Shown: positions 46,631-58,145 of the stretch, piece after piece
How positions within the stretch are numbered: position 1 is the first letter of the stretch
Layout of the letters: every line of letters begins with the position of its first letter
Assembly (NCBI GenBank): GCA_946410305.1
Contig: CAMJZV010000010.1
Coordinates: 1-64,000, forward strand
Reading direction: 5' to 3'
Length of the DNA: 64,000 nucleotides
From: an uncultured Prevotellaceae bacterium
GTDB lineage: Bacteria > Bacteroidota > Bacteroidia > Bacteroidales > Bacteroidaceae
Position numbers and translations under genes: made by a program
The notes under the pieces: generated by a model
What the model saw: only the letters and a program-made list of their open reading frames with translations
What the model was told of the DNA's origin: nothing
Databases searched by the model: none

Positions 46631-48013
46631 TTATATATGAGCCTTTTCTTTCAATATTCTTGCCATCTCAGGCACCTGATTATCCAAATCACCAGCTCCC
46701 AGGACGATGAGTACCTCAAAGGAGTGTTCCTTGACGAACGACAGTACGTCATCCTTGTTAATCATCTGTTTCTCAATGCCAGGACGCAAATTGTCATAGA
46801 TGAGTGCTGACGTGACACCCTCAATGGGCTGTTCACGAGCTGGATAGATTTCAGTGAGGATGACTTCATCCAACAGACTCAGCGCATCAGCAAAGTCATG
46901 ATAGAAGTCACGAGTACGGGTATACAGATGTGGCTGGAAGATGGCCGTAATCTTACGGTCCTTGTACAACTCACGGATGCTGCGGGCACTCTGCAGGATC
47001 TCCTTCGGATGGTGGGCATAGTCGCTCAGGAACACCAGCTTATCGGTCTTGATCTTGAAGTCAAAGCGGCGCTCCACGCCACCATAAGTCATCAAGCCAA
47101 TGCGCAACTCCTCAGCGGTACATCCTGCCAACTGTGCCATAGCCATAGCAGCGATACCATTCTCGATATTGATGGGAATGGGTTGTCCCAGCTCTATATT
47201 CTTCACCGACTCGATGGGCGAGATGAAGTCGAATGTAATCTCTCCATTCTCGATGCGGATGTTCTCTGCATGGAAGTCACCCTCTGTCAGCGCGTAGTCA
47301 TAGCGACGCACACCAGCAGGCAGGTTCTCCTGCATCTCCAAACCACGATGGATAATCAGGGCACCCTCAGGCTGGATAAGTTCTGTATAGTGACGGAAAC
47401 TCTCCAGATAAGCTTCCTTGGTGCCATAGATATCCAGATGGTCAGGGTCTGTTGACGTGATGACGGTCATATAAGGGCTGAGCCAGTGGAAGGAACGGTC
47501 AAACTCGTCGGCCTCGATAACCACGAAGTCGGAGTCAGAGAGAATATAGTTCGTACCATAGTTCTTGGAGATACCACCCAAGAAAGCGTTACAGTCGAGG
47601 TGGCTCTGGTGCATGATATGGGCACACATCGTCGACGTCGTCGTCTTACCATGGGTACCAGCCACACACAGTCCCTTGTGCTGACGGGTCAGTGTTCCCA
47701 ACACCTGCGCACGCTTCTGTATCTCGAACCCGTTCTCACGGAAGTATATGAGTTCCTTGTGATCGGCAGGAATGGCTGGGGTATAGATGATGAGACAGCT
47801 CTCTTTCTTACGACAGGCATGGGGAATCTCGTCGACATTCTCCTCGTAATGGATGAGCATTCCTTCCTTCTCCAGTTGACGGGTCAGGGTGCTGGGTGTC
47901 TTGTCGTAACCAGCCACCACCAGGCCACGCTTGATGAAATAACGGGCGATGGCACTCATACCGATACCACCAGCACCTACAAAATAAACAGCTTTAATAT
48001 CTTTCAGTTCCAT
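46631..48013 (-). CDS. murC: UDP-N-acetylmuramate--L-alanine ligase
   Basis: YFVGAGGIGMSAIARYF; GTHGKTTTSTMCAHI. Confidence 0.97.
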   Translation of the reverse strand: MELKDIKAVYFVGAGGIGMSAIARYFIKRGLVVAGYDKTPSTLTRQLEKEGMLIHYEENVDEIPHACRKKESCLIIYTPAIPADHKELIYFRENGFEIQKRAQVLGTLTRQHKGLCVAGTHGKTTTSTMCAHIMHQSHLDCNAFLGGISKNYGTNYILSDSDFVVIEADEFDRSFHWLSPYMTVITSTDPDHLDIYGTKEAYLESFRHYTELIQPEGALIIHRGLEMQENLPAGVRRYDYALTEGDFHAENIRIENGEITFDFISPIESVKNIELGQPIPINIENGIAAMAMAQLAGCTAEELRIGLMTYGGVERRFDFKIKTDKLVFLSDYAHHPKEILQSARSIRELYKDRKITAIFQPHLYTRTRDFYHDFADALSLLDEVILTEIYPAREQPIEGVTSALIYDNLRPGIEKQMINKDDVLSFVKEHSFEVLIVLGAGDLDNQVPEMARILKEKAHI

Positions 48014-48037
48014 AATGGGTTTAATGGGTCTTATGGG

Positions 48038-49156
48038 TTAATGGGCTTGTTCAGCCAGTTTAAGCACTTCTTTGGCGATGATATCGGCAGAATCGGGCAA
48101 CGCCATCTTCAGGATATTCTCACTCAGACTCTTTAGCTTGGCAGCATCGTGTACCGTATCGATGGCCATAGGCAATAGCAGCTTGTCAGCCTCACGGTCC
48201 TTGACATAGAGGGCAGCCTGCTTGTTGACCAATGCCAACGCATTTTTGGTCTGATGGTCTTCTGCTACATTCGGTGAGGGCACCAAAATCACAGGAACCC
48301 CCAGCAGACAGAACTCGCTGATGCTACCTGCTCCAGCACGACTGATAACGAGGTCGGCAGCCTTATAGGCAGCACCCATATCACTGATGAAGTCGGTCAC
48401 AACCAGATTATCGGGCTTACCGTCCTTCAGACGTTCTGCAATCTCGGCACTATAATACTTACCCGTCTGCCAAACAAACTGCACATCAGCATTCTGGCGA
48501 ACAAGGTCGAGGTGCTGTAGCACGCTCTCATTGATGGTACGAGCACCCAGCGAACCACCGACCAAGAGAATGGTCTTCTTACTGGGGTCGAGGCCGAAAG
48601 TCTTGACAGCCTCATCACGAGTCAGGGTGGTATCAAGCAACTGCTGACGAACGGGGTTGCCTGTCAGCATCAACTTCTCAGCGGGGAAGAAGCGCTCCAT
48701 GCCCTCATAAGCCACACAAATCTTGGCAGCTTTCTTGGCAAGCGTCTTGTTGGCCAGTCCTGCGTAACTGTTCTGCTCTTGCAGCAGGGTGGGAATACCC
48801 AATGCGTTGGCAGCACCCAAGGCTGCACTGCTGGCATAACCTCCTACACCTACAGCCACCTGAGGGTCAAACTGGCGAAGCAGCTTCTTGGCCATACGCT
48901 TACTGCGCAGATAGTCAATAGCTACACCAATATTTCCCAGCTTCCATAACGGACGCAGGAAACCACGGATGGGCAGACCCTCGATATCATAGCCGGCAGC
49001 AGGTACACGCTGCATTTCCATACGACCTTGTGCACCGACAAACAGAATCTTGGCATCAGGACGCAAAGCCTTGATGGCGTTGGCGATAGACACAGCGGGG
49101 AAGATATGGCCTCCCGTACCGCCACCACTGATAATGACTCTTAACTCGTTACTCAT
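48038..49156 (-). CDS. murG: UDP-GlcNAc transferase MurG
   Basis: ISGGGTGGHIFPAVSIANA; ISRAGAGSISEFCLLGVPVILVPSP. Confidence 0.97.
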   Translation of the reverse strand: MSNELRVIISGGGTGGHIFPAVSIANAIKALRPDAKILFVGAQGRMEMQRVPAAGYDIEGLPIRGFLRPLWKLGNIGVAIDYLRSKRMAKKLLRQFDPQVAVGVGGYASSAALGAANALGIPTLLQEQNSYAGLANKTLAKKAAKICVAYEGMERFFPAEKLMLTGNPVRQQLLDTTLTRDEAVKTFGLDPSKKTILLVGGSLGARTINESVLQHLDLVRQNADVQFVWQTGKYYSAEIAERLKDGKPDNLVVTDFISDMGAAYKAADLVISRAGAGSISEFCLLGVPVILVPSPNVAEDHQTKNALALVNKQAALYVKDREADKLLLPMAIDTVHDAAKLKSLSENILKMALPDSADIIAKEVLKLAEQAH

Positions 49157-50400
49157 ATCTCTTTATTTTCTTCTTTTTCTATTTTCTGCTTGGCAGAACG
49201 GCTGACACTCAGGATAGCACCAATATAGGCACAGTTGATGATGGTCGACGTACCACCTTTGGAGATGAGTGGCAACGGCTGACCGGTAACAGGTGCCAAG
49301 CCAACAGCCACCATCATATTGAATGTAGCCTGAATGACCAACAACAGGCCTAACCCCATAGCCAGGAAGGCAGGGAAATTATTCTCACACCTGCTGGCAA
49401 TACGCGCACAGCGGTACAGCAGGAAGATGTACAGACACATGACGACAAAGGCTCCGACAATACCCAGTTCCTCAATGATGATGGCATAGATAAAGTCAGA
49501 GAAGGCCTGCGACAAGAAGTCGCGCTCGGTACTCTTACCAGGTCCTTTTCCGATGACACCACTCGACACGATAGCGATATTAGCATGTGCCACCTGTGCA
49601 TCCTTATCGAGGTCGTATTCCTGAGGAGAGGGCTTGGGTTTACCAAACTTCATGATACGGCTCTTCCACGTGTCGGCACGATGGAAAATCTTCTCGATGG
49701 CATTCTTTTTCTTCGGCTGTGTGACCACCTGTTCTGTCTGTGCCAGCTGTGTCTCCTCATCGCTGTTATCATGGCCTACAATCATCACCATAGAAAGGGC
49801 AAAGACCACAAAGACGATGATGACTGCTGCTAGCTTAGCCAGCTGACGGATGGGCACCAGTCCGATAAACATCATCAAGTAGACCACGGCAAAGAGCATA
49901 GCGGCAGTCGACAGGTTCTCCAGACCTATCAGGAAACATGCCGGTACCGTAATGCGCATGATCCATTTAAAGGTATTCTTATCAGCACCATCCTCACGTT
50001 GCATGGCTGCCAATACCTGGGCAACAGCCAGCACAATGGTGCCTTTCGCAATCTCTGACGGCTGGAAGGTAAAGCCAAACAGACTGATCCATCGTCCTGC
50101 GTCACCCACCTTGGTACCTGCCAGGAGTACCCATAGCAGTGTCACTGCCGAGAGGAGCATCAGGAACGGCGTCATCAGTTTAAAATAGCGACAAGGTATG
50201 TTCAAGGTGATGATAGCCACCAGTACACCTACCACAATGGTTCCAGTGTGATAGACGATGGGGCCGATATAATTCTGGCTCTTATAGGTGAGGCCGCTGG
50301 ATGCGGAGAACACCTCCACGATGCTCACCATACAGAGGAAGAAGAAGATCATCCAGACGACCTTGTCTCCCTTGAAGAGATTGCCTATTTTCTTATTCAT
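49153..50400 (-). CDS. ftsW: Cell division protein FtsW
   Basis: SEDS family; GAFVVMCLYIFLLYRCARIA; PLPLISKGGTSTIINCAYIGAIL. Confidence 0.95.
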   Translation of the reverse strand: MNKKIGNLFKGDKVVWMIFFFLCMVSIVEVFSASSGLTYKSQNYIGPIVYHTGTIVVGVLVAIITLNIPCRYFKLMTPFLMLLSAVTLLWVLLAGTKVGDAGRWISLFGFTFQPSEIAKGTIVLAVAQVLAAMQREDGADKNTFKWIMRITVPACFLIGLENLSTAAMLFAVVYLMMFIGLVPIRQLAKLAAVIIVFVVFALSMVMIVGHDNSDEETQLAQTEQVVTQPKKKNAIEKIFHRADTWKSRIMKFGKPKPSPQEYDLDKDAQVAHANIAIVSSGVIGKGPGKSTERDFLSQAFSDFIYAIIIEELGIVGAFVVMCLYIFLLYRCARIASRCENNFPAFLAMGLGLLLVIQATFNMMVAVGLAPVTGQPLPLISKGGTSTIINCAYIGAILSVSRSAKQKIEKEENKEI

Positions 50401-51728
50401 AGATTCCTTGCCAGTTCCTTAAACTGTTCGCCACGGTCTTCCATATTCTTAAAGAGGTCGAAGCTGGCACAGCAGGGTGAAAGCAGTACGGTCATCCCTG
50501 GTTCTGCCATCTCGTAGCAGGCCTGGATACACTCCTTCATGGAGTGGGTGTCACGTACGGGGATTCCTAACGCATCAAAGTTATCGTGCAACTTCTGGTT
50601 GTCAGCACCCAGATATACCAAACCAGCACACTTCTCCTTGACCAGCGGCTTGATGGGGTCGTAGTCGTTGCCCTTATCCTTACCACCGATGATGAGGATG
50701 GTCTTCGTCTTCATAGACTCCAAGGCATACCAGCAGGCATCAACATTAGTGGCCTTCGAGTCGTTGACATACTGCACGCCACGAACGGTACACACCTTCT
50801 CCAGACGATGTTCTACGCCAGGGAAGTCGCTGAGCGACTGGCGAATAACATCTTTCTTGATACCTGCAATATTGGTAGCGATACCAGCTGCCAGTGAGTT
50901 ATAGATATTGTGCTTGCCCGTAAGACTCAGCGCCTCCTGTTCCATATTAAATGGCTCCGGCTGCTCAATGACATACTGGCCTTCCTCGATATAACCGATA
51001 GAACCTTTCTCCTTCAATTCTGAGAAGGGATACTGGATAGCCTGGATGTCGTACTTCTCCAACTCTTTCTTGATAATGGGATCATCATTCCAGTAAATGA
51101 ATGCATCCTGTGGAGTCTGGTTCTGAATAATGCGCATCTTGGCATCCACATAGTTCTGCATCTTGAAATCGTAACGATCCAGATGATCAGGTGTGATATT
51201 CAGCAAGATGGCGATATTAGCGCGGAAGTCGTACATGTTGTCCAACTGGAAAGAGCTGAGCTCAATGACATAGTAGGCATGAGGATCCTCTGCCACCTGT
51301 AATGCCAGCGAGTTACCTATATTACCAGCCAGACCCACATCATATCCTGCATTCTTGAAGATATGATAGATGAGCGACGTGGTGGTGGTCTTACCGTTAG
51401 AACCGGTAATACATATCATCTTAGAATCTGTATAGCGTCCGGCAAACTCAATCTCACTGATAATGCCAATGCCACGCTCTTTGATTTTCACAATCATGGG
51501 AGCAGTATCAGGAATACCCGGGCTCTTGATAACCTCATCTGCTGACAATATCTTCTCTTCAGTGTGCTGACCTTCCTCCCATGCTATCTGATGGTCGTCA
51601 AGCACCTTCTTATACTTATCACTGATCTTCGACATGTCGCTGACGAACACCTCGAAACCTTCTTTCTTAGCCAGAACAGCAGCTCCTGCGCCGCTCTCGC
51701 CTGCTCCTAATATAACAATCTTACTCAT
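50397..51728 (-). CDS. murD: UDP-N-acetylmuramoylalanine--D-glutamate ligase
   Basis: VILGAGESGAGAAVLAKKEGFEVFVSD; ITGSNGKTTTTSLIYHI. Confidence 0.97.
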   Translation of the reverse strand: MSKIVILGAGESGAGAAVLAKKEGFEVFVSDMSKISDKYKKVLDDHQIAWEEGQHTEEKILSADEVIKSPGIPDTAPMIVKIKERGIGIISEIEFAGRYTDSKMICITGSNGKTTTTSLIYHIFKNAGYDVGLAGNIGNSLALQVAEDPHAYYVIELSSFQLDNMYDFRANIAILLNITPDHLDRYDFKMQNYVDAKMRIIQNQTPQDAFIYWNDDPIIKKELEKYDIQAIQYPFSELKEKGSIGYIEEGQYVIEQPEPFNMEQEALSLTGKHNIYNSLAAGIATNIAGIKKDVIRQSLSDFPGVEHRLEKVCTVRGVQYVNDSKATNVDACWYALESMKTKTILIIGGKDKGNDYDPIKPLVKEKCAGLVYLGADNQKLHDNFDALGIPVRDTHSMKECIQACYEMAEPGMTVLLSPCCASFDLFKNMEDRGEQFKELARNL

Positions 51729-52996
51729 CTTACTTTCAGTGTGATAATCGTTAATGCTGCTAATATAATGGTGGTAATCCAGAAACGGATGGTTATTTTC
51801 GACTCATGGAATGGGCGGTGGGGCCAACCTTTAAGGATATAGGTGCTGGTAGCATCGAGCTGTGAGTCGAGACGACGGAAGGTGTCATGGATTGGCGTAG
51901 CACGGAACACACGTACACGCTTGCCCTTCCTCTTCTGTATCTTAAACCACTGGGTCTGGATAATAACACTAAGACTCTCGATAAAGAAGATGCCACACAA
52001 CAAAGGCAGCATCAGCTCCTTATGGATGATGAGGGCACAGACACCGATGATACCACCAATGGCCAGCGAACCTGTGTCACCCATGAATACTTGTGCCGGA
52101 TAGGCGTTGTACCAGAGGAAACCAACCATGGCGCCCACGAAAGCCGCCAAGAAGACTACCAGTTCCTCCGAGCCAGGGATATACATGATGTCGAAATAGG
52201 CTGCATAGACAATGTGTGACGACACATAGGCAAAGATGGCCAATGCCACACCTACTATGGCGGAATTACCCGCACACATACCGTCCATACCGTCGTTCAG
52301 GTTAGCACCATTTGATACGGCAGTAACCACCAAGATGGTCATGAAGACAAACAGTACCCAGCCTGCTGCCACCTTATACTTTCCACAGAAGGCCATCACG
52401 TCTGAATAGTTCAGATTGTGGTTCTTGATAAATGGAATGGTGGTCTTCAGCGACTTGACGGCATTGGGATTGTGTTTGATGACGACCTCCTGATTCTGCT
52501 GGGCAATAGTGACATTCTCACGAACAACAGCATCAGGACTCAGCCATAGCGTCAATCCTACGATGAAGCCTATTGACAGCTGTCCGACAATCTTATAACG
52601 TCCCTTCAGACCCTCTTTGTTCTTACGGAAAATCTTGATATAGTCGTCCATGAAACCCAGGAAACCCAGCCATACCGTGGTGCCTATCATCAGCAAGAGG
52701 TAGATGTTGCGCATACGTCCCAACAGGATGACGGGCACCAGAATGGCCACAATAATGATGATGCCACCCATGGTAGGAACACCCTTCTTCTCTACGCCAA
52801 ACGGGTCAATGCTTGGATCACGCGCCGTTTCTGCAATATTACGGCGTTTCATCCACTTGATGAAGTACTCACCAAACCAAGCAGAAATCAGCAGCGAGAA
52901 AATCAGAGCCAACAGTGCACGGAACGAGATGTACGACCAGATGTGAGCACCTGGTATATTGAACTGTTCGAGGAATCTGAAGATGTAATATAGCAT
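51725..52996 (-). CDS. mraY: Phospho-N-acetylmuramoyl-pentapeptide transferase
   Basis: GVPTMGGIIIIVAILVPVILL; GANLNDGMDGMCAGNSAI; GDTGSLAIGGIIG. Confidence 0.97.
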   Translation of the reverse strand: MLYYIFRFLEQFNIPGAHIWSYISFRALLALIFSLLISAWFGEYFIKWMKRRNIAETARDPSIDPFGVEKKGVPTMGGIIIIVAILVPVILLGRMRNIYLLLMIGTTVWLGFLGFMDDYIKIFRKNKEGLKGRYKIVGQLSIGFIVGLTLWLSPDAVVRENVTIAQQNQEVVIKHNPNAVKSLKTTIPFIKNHNLNYSDVMAFCGKYKVAAGWVLFVFMTILVVTAVSNGANLNDGMDGMCAGNSAIVGVALAIFAYVSSHIVYAAYFDIMYIPGSEELVVFLAAFVGAMVGFLWYNAYPAQVFMGDTGSLAIGGIIGVCALIIHKELMLPLLCGIFFIESLSVIIQTQWFKIQKRKGKRVRVFRATPIHDTFRRLDSQLDATSTYILKGWPHRPFHESKITIRFWITTIILAALTIITLKVR

Positions 52997-53021
52997 GAAG
53001 ATGAAAGATTAAAATGAAAGA

Positions 53022-54488
53022 TTAAAGATTAAAAATCTCACGAACTACCTCACGGTCGTCAAAGTGATGCTTGACACCCTTGATCTCCTGATAGTCCTCA
53101 TGGCCTTTACCTGCAATGAGGATGACATCGCCCTTCTCAGCCATCATGCAGGCAGTACGGATGGCCTCCTTACGGTCAACGATGCTGACTACTTTCTTCA
53201 TCTGCTTTTGGTCGAGACCTGCCAGCATATCGTTGATGATGTCCTGAGGCTCCTCGAAACGGGGATTGTCGGAAGTGATGATGACGCGGTCGCTCTGCTT
53301 GACAGCCTCTTGAGCCATCAGCGGACGCTTACCCTTGTCACGGTTGCCGCCGGCGCCACAGACGGTGATAATCTTTCCCTGTTTGCCTTCCATGACTTCG
53401 TGAATAGCATTGAGCACATTCTCCAAGGCATCGGGGGTATGGGCATAGTCCACGACAGCCGTGACACCTTCTTCCGAACGGATAGGCTCCAGACGACCGG
53501 CTACGCTTTTCAGCGTGCTGAGCACAACAAGGATGTCCTCTGGCTTCTTGCCCAGCATGACGGCAGCGCCATAGACTGCCAACAGGTTGGAAACGTTGAA
53601 CTTACCAATAAACTGTACGCCAACCTCCTGACCATTGATTTCCAGATACATACCCTCGAAATGGCACTCAATGATGCGGGCACGGAAATCGGCCATACGC
53701 TGTACTGAGTAGGTCTTCACCTGAGCCTTGCAGTTCTGTACCATCACACTACCGTTCTTGTCATCAGCATTGGTAATGGCAAAGGCCTCTTTTGACAAAC
53801 CGTCGAAGAAAGCCTTCTTGGCGTCACGGTAGTTCTCAAAGGTCTTATGATAGTCCAGATGGTCGCGGGTAAGGTTGGTAAACAAACCACCGGCAAATTT
53901 CAGACCACCAATGCGCTGCTGGGCAATAGCATGACTGGAACACTCCATAAAAGCATATTCACAGCCAGCCTCTACCATCTGGTGCAACAGTTTGTTCAAC
54001 TCTATCGGGTCGGGGGTAGTATGATCGGCAGGAATAGCCTCGCCCTCGATGTAGTTACACACGGTAGAGAGCAGACCACATTTATGTCCGAACTTACGGA
54101 ACATATTATATAATAAGGTTGCAATGGTCGTCTTACCATTGGTACCTGTCACACCCACCAGCTTCAACTGCTGCGATGGCTCGCCATAGAAGACGGTAGC
54201 CACAGGGCCCACGGCAGCCTCCGTAGAAGCCACCTGTACATAGGTAATGTCCTCAGCGGTTTCGCCGCTGAGATCTTCGGGTAAGTCTTCGCACAACACA
54301 GCGACAGCACCCAGCTCCAGAGCCTTGGGGATGAAGCGATGTCCATCGGTCTGTGTACCCTTGATGGCCACAAAGAGGTGTCCCTTCTCTATCTTGCGTG
54401 AATCAATATTCACACCCGTGATGTCTACTTCAGCATTACCTATAATGGTAATAGGATTAACGTATTTCAGCAGTTCGCTTAATTTCAT
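53022..54488 (-). CDS. murE: UDP-MurNAc-tripeptide synthetase
   Basis: [50 protein letters not shown] motif. Confidence 0.96.
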   Translation of the reverse strand: MKLSELLKYVNPITIIGNAEVDITGVNIDSRKIEKGHLFVAIKGTQTDGHRFIPKALELGAVAVLCEDLPEDLSGETAEDITYVQVASTEAAVGPVATVFYGEPSQQLKLVGVTGTNGKTTIATLLYNMFRKFGHKCGLLSTVCNYIEGEAIPADHTTPDPIELNKLLHQMVEAGCEYAFMECSSHAIAQQRIGGLKFAGGLFTNLTRDHLDYHKTFENYRDAKKAFFDGLSKEAFAITNADDKNGSVMVQNCKAQVKTYSVQRMADFRARIIECHFEGMYLEINGQEVGVQFIGKFNVSNLLAVYGAAVMLGKKPEDILVVLSTLKSVAGRLEPIRSEEGVTAVVDYAHTPDALENVLNAIHEVMEGKQGKIITVCGAGGNRDKGKRPLMAQEAVKQSDRVIITSDNPRFEEPQDIINDMLAGLDQKQMKKVVSIVDRKEAIRTACMMAEKGDVILIAGKGHEDYQEIKGVKHHFDDREVVREIFNL

Positions 54489-54518
54489 ATACCTTATTAT
54501 ATTTATATCATTCTTTAC

Positions 54519-56714
54519 TTATTCTAATGTCAACGTACAAACTCCGTTCTTGACTATAGCACTACCAGCGGGCATGCTCTGATGCTTTACCTTACCACGT
54601 CCTTGCAACTTGACGTGCAGGCCATAGGTTTCCAACAGAAAGACTGCATCCTTGGCACCCATACCCATCACATCGGGTACCGTAGTCTCACTGGGATTCT
54701 TCTTAACCAATGCCACCCCGTCACGACGACGCTCTGCACTACCCCAGATGGGATTGCCATGGACGTAACTGCCACTCCAATGACTATTGGTCTTAATACC
54801 CAAATTGGCAAGTACCTGACTGGCAGCAGCGATATTACCGTTCTTCACATCAGGGATGATGATAGAGTTCTCATCATGTGCATCGTCAACGGACATCTTC
54901 AAGTGACGAGCCATCACACCCTCGGCAATATGACGGAAGACGACACCACTCATACCACCACCCGAAGCGGGTAGACCAGTCTTCTTGATACAGACGATAC
55001 ACGTATAGCGGGGATCGTCAGCAGGGAAATAGCCAGAGAAAGACAGCCAGTAACGGGTGACACCAGAGTGGTAGCTGCCATGTTGGTCGGCAACCTGTGC
55101 CGTACCAGTCTTACCAGCCACCTTAAACAGTGGTGAACCAGCCTTTCGTCCCAGACCTTGACTGACCACATGCTCCAAAATGGTTTGCATGGTCTTGATG
55201 GCCTGTGGCTTGGCAATACGTTCTTTGATTACCTCTGGCTCGAAGTCCACAACGGTTTCACCATTCTTGATGATCTTCTTGACAAAGCGCGGACGCATCA
55301 TCTTACCATTATTGGCGATGGCATTATAGAAAGTCACCGTATTTATGGGCGCAATCTGAGTTTCATAACCGATAGACATCCAAGGCAGAGCCGTCTTACT
55401 CCAGTTTTCATACTGACCACGCTTGTTCTTGCGAGGCATACGGATGCGAGGAGGCAGATAACCCACCAGTGGCAGCTTCAGGTCTTCATGGATACCCACA
55501 CGGTAGAGCCCCTTGACATAACGCTCAGGGTTCTTGCCGTAGAACTTATCGATGACATGACTGACACCGATATTGGAACTGACCTCCAAGGTACGGGCGA
55601 CATTGATATCGCCATAACCACCACGTCGCCAGTTATGGTCTTTCATCCAGCGACCATGCATCTCCTGAACACCACTACCCGTATGGATGACATAGCTGGT
55701 ATCAACGACAGCATCGTCCAATGCTACGAGGAACGAAGCCACCTTGAACACAGAGCCAGGCTCGCAGCGATAGCTGATGGCACTGTTCACAGCCTCTGCA
55801 TACTGGTAATTTTCGGGACTGTCTCCCATGCGCATTATGTTGACGATGGCCTTTATATCACCTGTCTTTACCTCCATAAGGATAGCAACACCCATCTCAC
55901 CATTGACAAGTTTCAGCTCATCTATCAGGGCGCGCTCGGCAATATCCTGCATGTTGACATCAATGGTGGTCACAATGTCCGCACCATCCACAGGCAGCAT
56001 GACGGGAATATTCATATACTTGTTAAGAATCTTGCGGCGACCCGTGATGCCAGGAGTACCACGCAGGATGGAATCGTACGACAACTCAATGCCGTAATAG
56101 GCAGAATCCTTGGCACCAAACAGTCCTCCAACGGTACGCTTGGCCAATGAACCGAAGGGACGGTTACGCGAGTTGTAAATCTCTTCTGTAAAGCCACTCT
56201 TATTCTTCGGCATATTGAAGAAGGGCAACTGCTTCACCTCCATATAGGTGTTATAGTCAATACGCTTTGGCCAGATGTTCCACCAGCGAGAACCCATCTT
56301 TTGCTGACCGCTTTTCCTGTCATACACCATCTTGTGACGTCCTTCCTCCAGGCTGGCCTTGAACTCTTCAGCCGTACGCGTGGGGAAGATACGGTGTAAA
56401 CCTTCACAGACGGAATCTACCTTGTCAAGCCATAGTGAGTCATCCTCAAAGGCAGATGCTTGGAAATCCATGAAAATCTTATATTCGGGAATAGAGCTGG
56501 CCATCAGCTGTCCGTCACTGCTCAGGATGTTACCGCGATTAGGCTTCACAACAACACTGTCCCTCTTCAGACGTCCAGCGACATCGGTCCAATACTGTTT
56601 CTGGGCGGTCATGATATAGAAGGCTTTACCGATAACGGCAATACCGACAAGCGTCAGCACCAAGGCTATCGCCATGTAGCGAGGCATCACTTTGCTATTG
56701 TCAAACTTGCTCAT
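54519..56714 (-). CDS. ftsI: Penicillin-binding protein FtsI with PASTA domain
   Basis: EPGSVFKVASFLVALDD; AGKTGTAQVAD; C-terminal PASTA. Confidence 0.94.
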   Translation of the reverse strand: MSKFDNSKVMPRYMAIALVLTLVGIAVIGKAFYIMTAQKQYWTDVAGRLKRDSVVVKPNRGNILSSDGQLMASSIPEYKIFMDFQASAFEDDSLWLDKVDSVCEGLHRIFPTRTAEEFKASLEEGRHKMVYDRKSGQQKMGSRWWNIWPKRIDYNTYMEVKQLPFFNMPKNKSGFTEEIYNSRNRPFGSLAKRTVGGLFGAKDSAYYGIELSYDSILRGTPGITGRRKILNKYMNIPVMLPVDGADIVTTIDVNMQDIAERALIDELKLVNGEMGVAILMEVKTGDIKAIVNIMRMGDSPENYQYAEAVNSAISYRCEPGSVFKVASFLVALDDAVVDTSYVIHTGSGVQEMHGRWMKDHNWRRGGYGDINVARTLEVSSNIGVSHVIDKFYGKNPERYVKGLYRVGIHEDLKLPLVGYLPPRIRMPRKNKRGQYENWSKTALPWMSIGYETQIAPINTVTFYNAIANNGKMMRPRFVKKIIKNGETVVDFEPEVIKERIAKPQAIKTMQTILEHVVSQGLGRKAGSPLFKVAGKTGTAQVADQHGSYHSGVTRYWLSFSGYFPADDPRYTCIVCIKKTGLPASGGGMSGVVFRHIAEGVMARHLKMSVDDAHDENSIIIPDVKNGNIAAASQVLANLGIKTNSHWSGSYVHGNPIWGSAERRRDGVALVKKNPSETTVPDVMGMGAKDAVFLLETYGLHVKLQGRGKVKHQSMPAGSAIVKNGVCTLTLE

Positions 56715-57178
56715 TCCGGTACTTCTATAATATAGGGGGGCTGGTCTGCCTGATGAAGCAGCGAGTCCTTATTCTGTTTTAATATCTCTAACACGTGGCT
56801 CTCACGACATTTCTCTGTCAGACGGCTCGACGAACTCAAGGCCCTGAACTTAGCGTCTTTCAGCTGCTGTTCCATCTTGTCAATGGTCAGCATATCCTGC
56901 TGGCACTGATAGCGGAAGGCCACATAGACAATGGAGAAAGCAACTATCAAGACAAACAGCCATATCTGCGAACGCACCAACTCAGAGGTCAGCAGGTCGC
57001 CACCGAGAATGGTGCGCAACTTAAGTTGTGACGAAGGCTTAGGGTCTTCCTCACTCGCTGACTCTTTGATTTTCTTCAGCGTTTCCTTCAAGTCATGCTC
57101 CTCCTGCTCCACGACATCAGCCTTCGCGGATGAGCTTTCCTCTTGGATGGCCTCTTCTTGTATCTGTTCGTCTTTCAT
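56711..57178 (-). CDS. ftsL: FtsL-like septum formation protein
   Basis: Single TM, coiled coil, position between rsmH and ftsI. Confidence 0.75.
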   Translation of the reverse strand: MKDEQIQEEAIQEESSSAKADVVEQEEHDLKETLKKIKESASEEDPKPSSQLKLRTILGGDLLTSELVRSQIWLFVLIVAFSIVYVAFRYQCQQDMLTIDKMEQQLKDAKFRALSSSSRLTEKCRESHVLEILKQNKDSLLHQADQPPYIIEVPE

Positions 57179-57188
57179 GTTTTCTGTA

Positions 57189-58112
57189 TTACAATTTTTC
57201 TGCTATGCGGAGCTTGGCGCTACGACTGCGGGGATTCTCTGTCTGTTCCTGTTCGCTGGGCACGATTACCTTGTTGTTGACAAGTTTGAAAGGCGACTGA
57301 AAACGTCCAAAAAAATCCTGTTCCACCTTGCCCTCTGTATTGCCCGATTTCATCACGTTTTTAACAATACGGTCTTCCAGCGAATGGTAGGTAATAACAC
57401 TGAGTCGTCCACCCTTTCCCAACAGATGTGCAGCACCTTTCAACATCTCGCGCAAAGCATCCATCTCGTGGTTCACCTCGATGCGCAAAGCCTGGTAGAT
57501 CTTGGCCATGTCCTTCTTCCACTGGCCGTTTGGATTGTCAACATCTATTCCCAGTACCCGCAGCAACTCTCCTGTACTCTCTATGCGTTTCTGCTGGCGC
57601 ACTTTCACTAAAGTCTTGGCAATTCTGCGAGCGTCTTTCAGTTCTCCATAGAGGTAGAACACGTCTGCAAGCTGTTCTTCAGTATAGTCATTGAGCACGT
57701 CAGCAGCAGTCTTTCCGGCGCGGTTGTTCATGCGCATATCTAAAGGAGCATCGAACCGAAACGAGAATCCGCGGGTCTCATCATCGAAATGATGACTCGA
57801 CACTCCCAGATCTGCCAGCAATCCATCAATATGCTCCACGCCATAGTACTGCATCCAGTTCTCTATATACCTGAAGTTGCTGCGCACAAAGGTAAATCTA
57901 TCATCGTTGACGATATTTTTTTCTGCATCAGCATCCTGGTCAAAACTATACAGATGACCTTTGGCACCCAATCGTGAGAGTATCTCCTTAGAGTGGCCGC
58001 CACCACCAAAGGTAACATCCACATAAACGCCGTCGGACTGGATATCCAGTCCGTCAACGCTCTCTTTTAGGAGCACTGGTACATGATAAGTGTCTACTGT
58101 CGTCACCATCAA
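57189..58112 (-). CDS. rsmH: 16S rRNA (cytosine1402-N4)-methyltransferase
   Basis: HVPVLLKESVDGLDIQSDGVYVDVTFGGGGHSKEIL. Confidence 0.97.
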   Translation of the reverse strand: MMVTTVDTYHVPVLLKESVDGLDIQSDGVYVDVTFGGGGHSKEILSRLGAKGHLYSFDQDADAEKNIVNDDRFTFVRSNFRYIENWMQYYGVEHIDGLLADLGVSSHHFDDETRGFSFRFDAPLDMRMNNRAGKTAADVLNDYTEEQLADVFYLYGELKDARRIAKTLVKVRQQKRIESTGELLRVLGIDVDNPNGQWKKDMAKIYQALRIEVNHEMDALREMLKGAAHLLGKGGRLSVITYHSLEDRIVKNVMKSGNTEGKVEQDFFGRFQSPFKLVNNKVIVPSEQEQTENPRSRSAKLRIAEKL

Positions 58113-58145
58113 TTATCTAATCGTTTATCAAAACGCTTTGTAGCT

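Noticed and set aside
55158-56150. 330-aa plus-strand ORF
   Set aside because: Antisense to ftsI; His/Thr-rich shadow translation with no domain.
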